From Belnapia moabensis DSM 16746 (GTDB lineage: Bacteria; Pseudomonadota; Alphaproteobacteria; Acetobacterales; Acetobacteraceae): a DNA stretch of 33,915 nucleotides. The first letter of the stretch is position 1, and each line of letters starts with the position of its first letter. The stretch lies in contig NZ_JQKB01000055.1 of assembly GCF_000745835.1 (NCBI RefSeq), positions 1 through 33,915 of the forward strand, read 5' to 3'. The translations under genes were made by a program, and so were the position numbers. The notes under the pieces were generated by a model. That model did no database searches. It had not been told where the DNA came from and saw only the letters and a list, made by a program, of their open reading frames with translations. Shown here in pieces: positions 27,146 through 33,915 of this stretch.

Positions 27146-28036
27146 ATGATGAACAAATGGCTACGCAGCACCGACTGCCTGACTTTCGAGATGGACGCCG
27201 CGATCGCATGGATCACTCTGAACCGCCCAGCGAAACGCAACGCGCTGAGCCGCCCCCTGCTACGCGAGTTGCGCGAGGCGATGCTGGAGGCGGATGACCG
27301 CAAATCTATCCGCTGCATCGTGCTGCAAGGCGCCGGAAAGGATTTCTGCGCCGGATACGACATGGCGGCGTCCTCACCCGCCGGGGCACCACTGGATGGT
27401 GATTACGATCCGGCACTCTATCGGCAGAGCGCCAACGGCATCGATGACGATGCTTGGCGCCTGGAGCGCAACCAGGCCGACATCCTGACCATCTTCGATT
27501 TGCACAAGCCGGTGATCGCCGCGGTGCATGGCCACTGCGTCGCCGGCGGCACTGATCTTGCCCTCTCCTGCGACATGGTTATCGCGGCGCGGGACGCCCG
27601 CATCGGCTTCCCGGCAACACGGGCGCAAGGCACGCCACCGATGCATATGTGGCTGCACAATATCGGCCCGCAATGGGCTAAGCGGCTGCTGCTCACGGGC
27701 GACATGGTGTCAGGCCGCGATGCGGCGCGCATTGGTCTGGTGCTGAAGGCGGTGCCGACCGCGCAACTGCAGGCGGAGGCGCGCGCGCTGGCGGAGCGTC
27801 TGGCGCTGATCGATGCTGATGTTCTCGCGGCCAACAAGCGCATCGTGAATATGGGGCTGGAGCTGATGGGCACGCGAACCCTGCAGCGCTTCGCCGCAGA
27901 GACCGACGCGCGCGGCCATCTCGCCGCGGCGGCACGAGAGTTCACCCGCGTAGCCAAGCAGGAAGGGTTATCACGCGCCTTTAAGCTGCGCGATGCGCCC
28001 TTCGGCGATGGCATGCTGCGGATGGATGAGGAGTAA
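27146..28036 (+). CDS. Enoyl-CoA hydratase/isomerase (crotonase) family protein
   Basis: A 296-residue crotonase-fold protein with AAGGAGG seven bases before the ATG. Oxyanion-hole segments are FCAGYDM (residues 67-73) and CVAGGTDLAL (131-140). The first catalytic position is Asp137 where hydratases carry Glu, and the second glutamate is not present (IGFPATRAQGTPP). An insert of about 20 residues after FCAGYDM (PAGAPLDGDYDPALYRQSA) is longer than in typical hydratases. It is related to the enzyme at 22114-22953 and shares the late pattern ANKRIVNMGLELMG. Downstream of IclR on the same strand, it likely belongs to the same pathway. The reaction is uncertain. Confidence 0.9.
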   Translation: MMNKWLRSTDCLTFEMDAAIAWITLNRPAKRNALSRPLLRELREAMLEADDRKSIRCIVLQGAGKDFCAGYDMAASSPAGAPLDGDYDPALYRQSANGIDDDAWRLERNQADILTIFDLHKPVIAAVHGHCVAGGTDLALSCDMVIAARDARIGFPATRAQGTPPMHMWLHNIGPQWAKRLLLTGDMVSGRDAARIGLVLKAVPTAQLQAEARALAERLALIDADVLAANKRIVNMGLELMGTRTLQRFAAETDARGHLAAAAREFTRVAKQEGLSRAFKLRDAPFGDGMLRMDEE

Positions 28037-28040
28037 GTTG

Positions 28041-28078
28041 CTCTCGGCTCGGATGCGCGATCGCATCCGGGCCGAGAG
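28041..28078. terminator. Strong 17-bp hairpin between convergent genes
   Basis: CTCTCGGCTCGGATGCG (28041-28057), loop CGAT, and CGCATCCGGGCCGAGAG (28062-28078) pair at 16 of 17 positions. It fills the 48-bp gap between the stop codons of the convergent crotonase and Bug genes. It has no long T-run but is well placed as a bidirectional terminator. Confidence 0.75.
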
Positions 28079-28084
28079 CGTGCC

Positions 28085-29065
28085 CTAATCCGCCTTGAAG
28101 CCGCTGGCCTCGATTACAGGGCGCCAAGTCTCTATGTCCTCGCGGAGCAGTTTGGCGAGCGCCTCCGGGGAAGAAACCTCCGGCTCCAACCCGAGTGCGA
28201 GAAGCTGGCTCCTCACCTCCGGCTCAATGGTCGCCGCGGCCACCTCGGCGCTCAGCGCCTCCACTACGGGGCGCGGCGTGCCGGCCGGGGCGAAGAAGGC
28301 GTAGAAGCCCTGCGTCGCACGCTGCGGATGCCCCATCTCGGCAAGCGTCGGGATGTTAGGAGCGGAGGTGGCGCGCCGCGTGCCGGAGGTGAGGATGACG
28401 CGCAACTTGCCGCTTTCGTGGTGCGTGAGGAAGTCAGCAAGGCCGCCGGTCCCGGCGGGAATGTGGCCGCCGGTCAGATCGGCCACCAGTGGCGCCGCGC
28501 CGCGATAGCCGACCGGCTCCATCGGCAGCCCGAAGGCCGCGCCGACCGTCAACCCGAAGAAGTGCGTGGAGGAACCGAGCGCGGTGGTGCCAAAGCTGCC
28601 ACGCCGCGGGTCAGCTTTCACCCACGCCAGGTAGTCCTGAAAGCTATGGACCGGGAGAGCCGGGGAGACGGCGAGGGCCGATTGCAGCGTGCCAGTCAGC
28701 GTCAACGCAGCGAAGTCGGTGCGCGGATCGTAGGGCAGGCGTCGATAGGTCAGCACCGGCATCACCGTCGAGGCGCTCGGCGCGAACAGGATGGTGGTGC
28801 CGTCCGGCGTGGCATTCTTCAGCGCCTCGCAGGCCAAGATGCCGCTTACGCCGGCCCGGTTTTCGACGATCACGTTCTTCAGGCTCCCGCGCTGGCGCAG
28901 CTTCTCAACGATGACGCGGCCCATGACGTCAGTGCCACCGCCGGCCGGGAAGCCTACAAGCACGCGCACCAGGCTGGACGGCAGCGCCGCACGGGCGCCG
29001 CCGCCAAGCGGTACCAGCCCGGTGCCCAGCATGGCCTTGAGGACGCTGCGTCGTTCCAACTCCAT
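28085..29065 (-). CDS. Bug/TctC-family solute receptor
   Basis: A complete 326-residue TTT receptor. ATG 29065 follows AGGAGGGAACA and opens MELERRSVLKAMLGTGLVPL, a twin-arginine-like or Sec signal ending before ALPSSLVRVLVGFP. Ligand-loop and lobe motifs are GFPAGGGTDVMGRVIVEKL, VENRAGVSGILACEAL, TPDGTTILFAPSASTVMPVL and LPYDPRTDFAALTL. The C-terminal helix reads REDIETWRPVIEASGFKAD. It is convergent with the crotonase gene and divergent from the truncated Bug gene at 29261, with 195 bp between them. No permease is adjacent. Confidence 0.92.
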   Translation of the reverse strand: MELERRSVLKAMLGTGLVPLGGGARAALPSSLVRVLVGFPAGGGTDVMGRVIVEKLRQRGSLKNVIVENRAGVSGILACEALKNATPDGTTILFAPSASTVMPVLTYRRLPYDPRTDFAALTLTGTLQSALAVSPALPVHSFQDYLAWVKADPRRGSFGTTALGSSTHFFGLTVGAAFGLPMEPVGYRGAAPLVADLTGGHIPAGTGGLADFLTHHESGKLRVILTSGTRRATSAPNIPTLAEMGHPQRATQGFYAFFAPAGTPRPVVEALSAEVAAATIEPEVRSQLLALGLEPEVSSPEALAKLLREDIETWRPVIEASGFKAD

Positions 29066-29260
29066 TGTTCCCTCCTGTTCTTGGTATGCGGTGCCTGGTA
29101 CGGCCGACACCTTGGAGGGAGCATATCCTGATTGCACAGCCACAGTGCTAGCCCACGTCGAAACACACTGGAAGCAGAGGGTAATCACATGAGGCGGGCA
29201 GCCGCGTGCTGCATCCTTGCGAGCCGATCCCCCAGCCAGCAGAGTGCTGGGAAGGAATAA

Positions 29261-29544
29261 ATGGGGAAAACAATGAACCGCCGTAGCTTTCTTGGTGGAG
29301 CGGGATTTGCATCCGCCACGTCTCTGGCCGGCCCCAGCCGAGCCCAACAGCCAGACGGCAGCACATCGTGGCCAAACCGCCCAATTCGATTGATCGTGCC
29401 TTTTGCACCAGGTGGTGCCGCCGACCGCATTGGCCGAATGGTAGCTGAGCCTCTCGGTCGTGCCCTTGGCCAAGCTATTTTGGTTGAAAACCGGGCCGGA
29501 GCAGGTGGTACACCGGCGGCAGTCGCGGCATTGAGCGCCGCGGC
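29261..29544 (+). pseudogene. Bug/TctC-family receptor cut by an IS6 element
   Basis: The first 95 codons of a Bug receptor remain: signal peptide (MNRRSFLGGAGFASATSLAG), then RPIRLIVPFAPGGAADRIGR and LGQAILVENRAGAGGTPAAV. At 29545 the left inverted repeat of an IS6-family element begins and the receptor never resumes on the far side. The frame stays open into the transposase, so a 350-residue fusion could be translated from this start. GGAAGGA precedes the ATG. Loss of the 3' part means deletion accompanied or followed the insertion. Confidence 0.85.
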
Positions 29545-30375
29545 GGCATTGCCAAGTTGTCGGCCTCTATCCGGAACGAAGTGGCTGGGCCAAGCTGGGT
29601 TGATGACGCCAGAGCTTGCCACCTACCCCGGATATCGCTTTCCGGCTGAGATCATCAGCCATGCGGTATGGCTTTATCATATCTTCAGCTTGAGCCTGCG
29701 CGATGTCGAGCTGATCCTGGCAGAGCGAGGCGTCAGCGTCACTCACGAGAGCATCCGGAACTGGTGTCTGACATTCGGCGGCACCTTTGCCGGAAAACTG
29801 CGTCGACGCCGGCCCAAGCTGGGCGACACCTGGCACTTCGATGAAGTGTTCCTGAAGATCAACGGGGTGCAGCATTACCTCTGGCGCGCGGTGGACCAGC
29901 ATGGCGTCGTGCTCGACATTCTGGTGCAAAGCCGACGGAACGCCACCGCGGCCAAGCGCTTCTTCAAACGCCTGCTGGCTGGTCTCAAGTTCAAGCCCAG
30001 TCGCATCGTCACCGACGGGCTACGCAGCTACGGTGTGGCGCAGCGTGAACTCCTGCCCAAGGTCAAGCACCGAACCAGCCGCTACCTGAACAATAGAGCT
30101 GAGAACTCCCATCGATCAACCCGGCGCCGAGAGAGGCAGATGCAACGCTTCAAGTCACCCCGGCAGGCGCAGCGATTCCTGTCATCTCACGCCATGATCT
30201 ACGGCCATTTCCGACCGCAGCGGCACCTGATGACCGCCATGCAATACCGCCGTGCCCGCGACAAGTCCTTCCGGGTCTGGTGGGAGGAGACCTGCGTCCA
30301 GAGCGGATGGTGATCCTGCACGCCATCGTGCTGCACGATCCAGCACGGCTCCTGCTTCAACAACTTGCCAATGCC
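29545..30375 (+). mobile_element. IS6-family element, 831 bp
   Basis: The ends are inverted repeats: GGCATTGCCAAGTTGTCGG from 29545 and GGCATTGGCAAGTTGTTGA read inward from 30375, matching at 17 of the first 19 positions. The length is normal for IS6. The 8-bp flanks (GCCGCGGC and TGTGCCAG) differ, so there is no target duplication and the two sides come from different places. It truncates a Bug receptor on the left and an unidentified minus-strand gene on the right. Confidence 0.8.
29603..30313 (+). CDS. IS6-family transposase
   Basis: A complete 236-residue DDE transposase. It opens PELATYPGYRFPAEIISHAV and LSLRDVELILAERGVSVTHE. The triad is Asp in DTWHFDEVFLKING, Asp in RIVTDGLRSYGVAQRE and Glu in LNNRAENSHRSTRRRERQM. 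ATG 29603 is the likely native start, but no good ribosome site precedes it, and the frame is continuous with the upstream receptor fragment from 29261. With intact ends and triad it may be active. Confidence 0.9.
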   Translation: MTPELATYPGYRFPAEIISHAVWLYHIFSLSLRDVELILAERGVSVTHESIRNWCLTFGGTFAGKLRRRRPKLGDTWHFDEVFLKINGVQHYLWRAVDQHGVVLDILVQSRRNATAAKRFFKRLLAGLKFKPSRIVTDGLRSYGVAQRELLPKVKHRTSRYLNNRAENSHRSTRRRERQMQRFKSPRQAQRFLSSHAMIYGHFRPQRHLMTAMQYRRARDKSFRVWWEETCVQSGW

Positions 30376-30479
30376 TGTGCCAGCCTTGCCTGCATTTCCG
30401 TTACCAGACCGGGCCGGTGAACCAAGCGCGCAGCCTCCAGTGTCTCCGAAGTTTGCGCGAAGGAATCCAACTGCTCCAT
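30376..30479 (-). pseudogene. 5' fragment of an unidentified gene, cut by the IS6 element
   Basis: From ATG 30479, preceded by TAAGGAGTGCAGG, the minus strand reads MEQLDSFAQTSETLEAARLV then HRPGLVTEMQARLA before entering the IS6 end; the chance frame stops at 30357. The good ribosome site and protein-like codon use suggest a real gene start of which about 35 codons survive. I do not recognise the family. Confidence 0.35.
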
Positions 30480-30863
30480 CCTGCACTCCTTACCTTTGCC
30501 CTCTCAGCGCCGGTGATGCGCCGACGTTCCGGGCACACAAGCCGGACGGTTTTGCGTTGCAGCCCGGAACCGGACGGGGATAGGTGATGCGGCTGTTGGC
30601 AGTCGGGCCGCGGATCTATCACGACAACATCGACCTTGCCCCGTTGGGGAAGGGCGCGTGTCCGTGCCGAGGATTGCCGAAAGAGCGCGCCTTCGGCGAG
30701 CTGATCGTGCCTGTGCGAGGTTCAGCCGCTCGCGGTTGAAGCGGGACTAGGGACGAGGGCCCAGATCTCAGGCGTCGGCCCGCGCAACGCGGGGCGGCGG
30801 TGGACCTCGCTTAGGACGGCGCGGTGTTTCAGGCCTGCCGCCCTGCTGGTCCAGCACCATCCG
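30480..30863. other. Gene-free stretch, 384 bp
   Basis: Nothing recognisable. A plus-strand frame from ATG 30587 reads MRLLAVGPRIYHDNIDLAPL and stops after about 50 codons; it may be a decayed gene start but matches no family I know. The region would also hold the promoter of the truncated minus-strand gene at 30479. Confidence 0.35.
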
Positions 30864-32078
30864 TCAGCTCACGCTGCCCTCCATGAGCGCCCCGAAGCGG
30901 TCATAGGTCTTTCCATTGAATCGCTGGAGTTGCATCTGCCGGATCGGCCGATAGTTTGTAGGCGAGGAGTTTAGCCGGATGCCAGGCAGCAGCGTTGGGA
31001 TCTCCACATCTTTCAGGTTGGTCGCTTGGCGCATGATGTTTTCGCGCGAGGCATCCTGGCCGCATTGCTGCAAGACTTGCACCATCGCCTGGGCCGCGCT
31101 GTAGCCGTAGACCGAATTCGCATCGGTCAGATCGGCATCTGGCATGTAGCGGGCCATGAAGGCTCGCCATTCGAGCATGCCGGGGTCCTGCGCCCAAGCT
31201 GGGTCGGTCGGGTCTTTCAGATAGGCCGCGGTGGTCAGCCCCACCGCCTTCTCAGGCCCGGCCGGCTGGATCACGACACCCACCGAGTTCGCGCCATAGT
31301 GCACGCAGGTGGTCGGCTTCCAGCCGATCTCATAAAGTTTGCGGATAGACATGGAAGCGAACTTTGCAGTTACCGCCAACACCAATCCCTGGCAGCCGCT
31401 GCTTTGCAGGCTGATGATTTGCTGGTCGATCGTGGGATCGGTGCTCTCGTAACTCAGCACCTTGGTCGCTTCTTCGAATTTCGGCCCCAACACGTCGCGT
31501 ACGCCATGGACGTAGTCGCGGCCGAAATCGTCGTTCTGGTGCAGGATGGCAATTCGCCCGCCTGGATGCATTGCCAAAATATGCTTGGCGTAGAGTTGTG
31601 CCTCGATGCGGTAGCTGGGCGGAAAGCCAATAGTCCAAGGAAAATCTTGGTAGTTGCTCCACTTGTCGGCCCCGGTGGAGGGAAACAGGTTCGGCACCTT
31701 GCGTTGGTTCAGGTAACGCAGCACGGCGCTATTGGTCGGTGTGCCGAGATTGCTGAATAAACAGGCCACTTGGTCCTGCTCCACCAGTCGCCGCACCTGC
31801 TCCACCGTCTTCGGCGGGCTGTACCCGTCGTCATAAGTGAGGAAACGGATCCTCCGCCCGGCGACACCGCCATCATCGTTCACTTTGCGAAAATAGGCGT
31901 CCATGGTCTTGCCTTGGATGCCGAGGCCGGAGACCGGACCGCTGTAAGACATGGTATTGCCGATGCGGATCTCTGTTGCAGTGACGCCGGGCGAGGTCTG
32001 GGCGGCGATGCGTGGCACACCAAAGGAGACGGTGATGGTAGCGGCCGCGCCGCCAAGCACCCTGCGACGGGTTATCAT
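30864..32078 (-). CDS. ABC transporter substrate-binding protein, branched-chain amino acid type
   Basis: A 404-residue Peripla_BP_6 receptor. ATG 32078 follows GGGAGAAAC and begins MITRRRVLGGAAATITVSFG, a signal peptide with a twin-arginine-like RRR. It is clearly paralogous to the receptor at 13312-14508 and shares GVTxTEIRxGxTxxxSGPVS, YDDxxSPPKTxEQVRRLxEQ, NDDFGRD and EIPTLLPGIR. The two differ in ligand-lobe stretches, for example FPSTGADKWSNYQDFPW against FLSVNGDKWGDHEAHPW. The reading frame extends upstream to 32195 but that part is IS remnant. It stands alone, without ABC membrane or ATPase genes. Confidence 0.9.
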   Translation of the reverse strand: MITRRRVLGGAAATITVSFGVPRIAAQTSPGVTATEIRIGNTMSYSGPVSGLGIQGKTMDAYFRKVNDDGGVAGRRIRFLTYDDGYSPPKTVEQVRRLVEQDQVACLFSNLGTPTNSAVLRYLNQRKVPNLFPSTGADKWSNYQDFPWTIGFPPSYRIEAQLYAKHILAMHPGGRIAILHQNDDFGRDYVHGVRDVLGPKFEEATKVLSYESTDPTIDQQIISLQSSGCQGLVLAVTAKFASMSIRKLYEIGWKPTTCVHYGANSVGVVIQPAGPEKAVGLTTAAYLKDPTDPAWAQDPGMLEWRAFMARYMPDADLTDANSVYGYSAAQAMVQVLQQCGQDASRENIMRQATNLKDVEIPTLLPGIRLNSSPTNYRPIRQMQLQRFNGKTYDRFGALMEGSVS

Positions 32079-32194
32079 GATGTTTCTCCCTTCACTGTTG
32101 GGTGGGCCGGACAACCAGCCGCACCTCAGCGAGCCTAGCACCACCGTCGTCGCTTTCGACGAGAAACCGCCTTGCTGCATAGGTGTCGAGGCCA

Positions 32195-32441
32195 AGCAGT
32201 TACCAAATGAAACCGACCGATCCTTTGGTCTGACGCAGCGCCGGGCGAAACACCGCCCACAGCATCAGAGCTGTGGCAGTTGCCAAGGCCGGGTACGAGC
32301 GCTGCCCGTCCCCAGTGCGAAGCTTGGTCTTCCAAGCCTCAGCCGCCGCCTCCGGCGTGAATCAGATCGTCATGCTACCGCGAGCCCGCAGGCCGGGGTC
32401 GTACTCGGCCCAGTTGGTGACCGGCGCTTCTGCTTCGCCAT
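32195..32441 (-). pseudogene. N-terminal fragment of an IS5-family (IS903-like) transposase
   Basis: From ATG 32441 (MAKQKRR) a one-base shift leads to WAEYDPGLRARGSMTI, a TGA where Trp is expected, FTPEAAAEAWKTKLRTGDGQ, ALMLWAVFRPALRQTKGSVG, then TAA where Gln is expected, and LLGLD. This is the same order as the transposase at 7940 (WAEYDASLRARGSLTV and on). About 80 codons remain. It sits immediately upstream of the receptor gene start and may have displaced its original promoter. Confidence 0.65.
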
Positions 32442-32524
32442 GGATACCGCCGAGCGGCGTTCGTTTTGAACGGCAAGAGAGGTGGCCCTGCCTGGTCGAG
32501 GAGACACCTCCGACTTCATCTTAT

Positions 32525-33675
32525 GAGAGCTGTGCGCGGATGTGTTTGGACGCGCTACGCTCTGGCTGATTCGCTTGTCCTGCAGGCGACGGAGGTCGGC
32601 ATGGCGCGGCGTCGGATCGGTCAGGAAGACTTCATCACGCGGCCGGAGCCGCGCTCTGGCGCATCGCTGATGGAGTTAGCGGAACTCATCGACTGGCCTG
32701 AGATCGATCGTACCTTGGCTGGCATCTCAGCGGCGACGAAGGGCGAGGCGGGTTGGCCGCCAGTGGCCCTGTTCCGAGCCCTGCTGCTGGCCACCTGGCA
32801 CGACCTGTCGGACGTGAGGCTCGCCGAGGCACTGGACGACCGCGCCAGTTTCCGCCGCTTCTGCGGCTTCGCCGCCCACGAGCCGACGCCCGAGCGCACC
32901 TCCTTCGTCCGCTTCCGGCGCGAGTTGGCTCGGCGTGGGCTGGATCGAGTGCTGTTCCAAGCCGTCACCGGCCAGCTCGAGGCCAAGGGCGTGATGGTGC
33001 GCACCGGCACTCTGGTGGACGCGACGCTCATTCCGTCCGCCAGCATCAGGCAGGACGGCGAGGCCAAGTGGGCCGGGCACCGCCGGCGCAAGCCGGTACA
33101 CGGCTACAAGGCGCACGTGGCGACCGACGAAGGTGCCGGCTTGGTGCGTGGTGTCGAGGTCACGACGGCCAACGTGCACGACGCAGCCGAGTTGGCGGCG
33201 GTGCTGCCACCGGAGCCGGGCAACGTCTATGGCGATAGCGCCTTCACCGGTGGGTCGGCGGAGCGGCTGATCATCAGCCACCGCGGCCGGCCGCGCACGG
33301 TGTGGACCGGCATCTGGGGCCGCGGCCCGGACGCGCTCGCGCGGCTCGAAGCGAACAACGCGGCGGTCCGGCGGGTCCGCTGCCGCATCGAGAAGGTGTT
33401 CGGTACCTGGAAGCGCAGTTATGGCCTACGGCGGATGCGCTGGCTCGGGCTTGCCAAGGCAGGTCTGCAGGTGCGGCTTGCTGCCATAGCCTACAATCTC
33501 CGGCGCACCGTTACCCTGCTGCACGCTGCGGCAGCCTGACATGGGACGAGTCTGTCCGCGTCGCCCCCAGCCTACCGAGGTGGGCCAAAACCGACGCGCA
33601 TCAGGGTGCCCGAGACGCCCCGAAGCCCACACCGCAAAGATCTGCGCCCTTTCTGCGCACCCGCGCACAGCTCTC
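32525..33675 (+). mobile_element. IS5-family element, about 1.15 kb
   Basis: The terminal repeats are GAGAGCTGTGCGCGGATG (32525-32542) and GAGAGCTGTGCGCGGGTG read inward from 33675, 17 of 18 matching. TA occurs just outside both ends (32522-32523 and 33678-33679), consistent with the short TA-containing duplications of some IS5 groups, though the distance differs by one base. The element has one intact transposase gene and lies beside the 3' end of an IS630 gene. Confidence 0.8.
32601..33539 (+). CDS. IS5-family transposase
   Basis: A 312-residue DDE transposase. ATG 32601 has GGAGG five bases upstream; an open extension to 32466 crosses the IS end and is not native. The N-terminal domain reads WPPVALFRALLLATWHDLSD and FRRFCGFAAHEPTPERTSFV. 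Catalytic residues are Asp in TGTLVDATLIPSAS, Asp in NVYGDSAFTGGSAE and Glu in RCRIEKVFGTWKRSYGLRRM, the C-terminal Y(2)R(3)E(6)R-like region of IS5 proteins. No interruptions are seen. It belongs to a different IS5 subgroup from the protein at 7940. Confidence 0.9.
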   Translation: MARRRIGQEDFITRPEPRSGASLMELAELIDWPEIDRTLAGISAATKGEAGWPPVALFRALLLATWHDLSDVRLAEALDDRASFRRFCGFAAHEPTPERTSFVRFRRELARRGLDRVLFQAVTGQLEAKGVMVRTGTLVDATLIPSASIRQDGEAKWAGHRRRKPVHGYKAHVATDEGAGLVRGVEVTTANVHDAAELAAVLPPEPGNVYGDSAFTGGSAERLIISHRGRPRTVWTGIWGRGPDALARLEANNAAVRRVRCRIEKVFGTWKRSYGLRRMRWLGLAKAGLQVRLAAIAYNLRRTVTLLHAAAA

Positions 33676-33711
33676 ACTAATACCAAATCCCGCTCATCAG
33701 AACCGATGCGC

Positions 33712-33915
33712 TCAATCGCGCAGTCCGATGGACATGATAGTCCAGGGCTGCTCGACGAGGCGGTTCCAGGCCCGACAGCAATGGTCGACGATGTCGTCGT
33801 GGCAGCGGAAGACGCGGTTCGAGAGCCAGGTGTCCCGCAGGATCTGCCAGGTGTTCTCGACCGGGTTCAATTCGGAACACTTGGGCGGCAGCGGGATGAG
33901 GGTGATGTTCGGCGG
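33712..33915 (-). pseudogene. IS630-family transposase, C-terminal part, runs off the window
   Basis: Reading minus from the right edge gives NITLIPLPPKCSELNPVENT, the third-catalytic-residue region (Glu in NPVEN) of IS630 transposases, then QILRDTWLSNRVFRCHDDIV and WTIMSIGLRD followed by TGA at 33712-33714. The next codons in frame read AHRF and a stop at 33698-33700, so the ancestral end was probably RDWAHRF with Trp TGG changed to TGA. Only five residues are lost, so it may still be functional; the rest lies outside the window. Confidence 0.78.

Overview
This window looks like an IS-riddled accessory stretch of a high-G+C alphaproteobacterial genome, most likely Rhodospirillales/Acetobacteraceae (a Roseomonas-like soil or water bacterium). 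The call rests on GC-rich codon use, the large number of Bug/TctC-type solute receptors, the transposase types, and a small conserved alphaproteobacterial protein at 9193-9708. It is an inference from gene content, not a species identification.

Layout. 1-2006: two Bug (tripartite tricarboxylate transporter) receptors with a TIR-domain remnant between them; the second receptor has lost its last residues to a stop codon. 2034-3487: nested IS wreckage (two inverted IS6-family 5' ends around a collapsed IS5-type element, then a deleted IS110-family transposase). 4073-7680: a cupin, a branched-chain-amino-acid-type ABC receptor, and a nearly full-length but frameshifted dipeptide-type ABC receptor. 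7855-13291: an IS5/IS903-like element, a conserved small hypothetical gene, an IS630 element with intact ends and a TA target duplication, then broken IS6- and ISKra4-family transposases. 13312-16593 (minus strand): MFS-like tail, zinc alcohol dehydrogenase, SDR dehydrogenase and ABC-type receptor in operon order. 16842-25997 (minus strand): tctB, tctA, Bug receptor, crotonase, feruloyl-CoA-synthase-like ligase, two acyl-CoA dehydrogenases, then another Bug receptor. 26245-28036 (plus strand): a divergent IclR regulator followed by a second crotonase. 28085-33915: an intact Bug receptor, a Bug gene cut by an IS6 element, another ABC-type receptor, an IS5 remnant, a complete IS5-family element and the end of an IS630 transposase.

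How the genes may work together. The coherent unit is 17877-28036. A TTT permease (TctA/TctB plus receptor) would import a carboxylate. A CoA ligase of the feruloyl-CoA synthase type would activate it. A probable heteromeric acyl-CoA dehydrogenase pair and one or two crotonases would process the side chain, and the divergent IclR protein would control the unit. Two copies of a 15-bp palindrome, TTCCA-N5-TGGAA, lie between IclR and tctB and are good operator candidates. The substrate is unknown; an arylpropanoid or similar aromatic carboxylate is the best guess. Elsewhere the window holds orphan receptors without permeases (six Bug genes, three ABC-type receptors) and much IS-driven decay.
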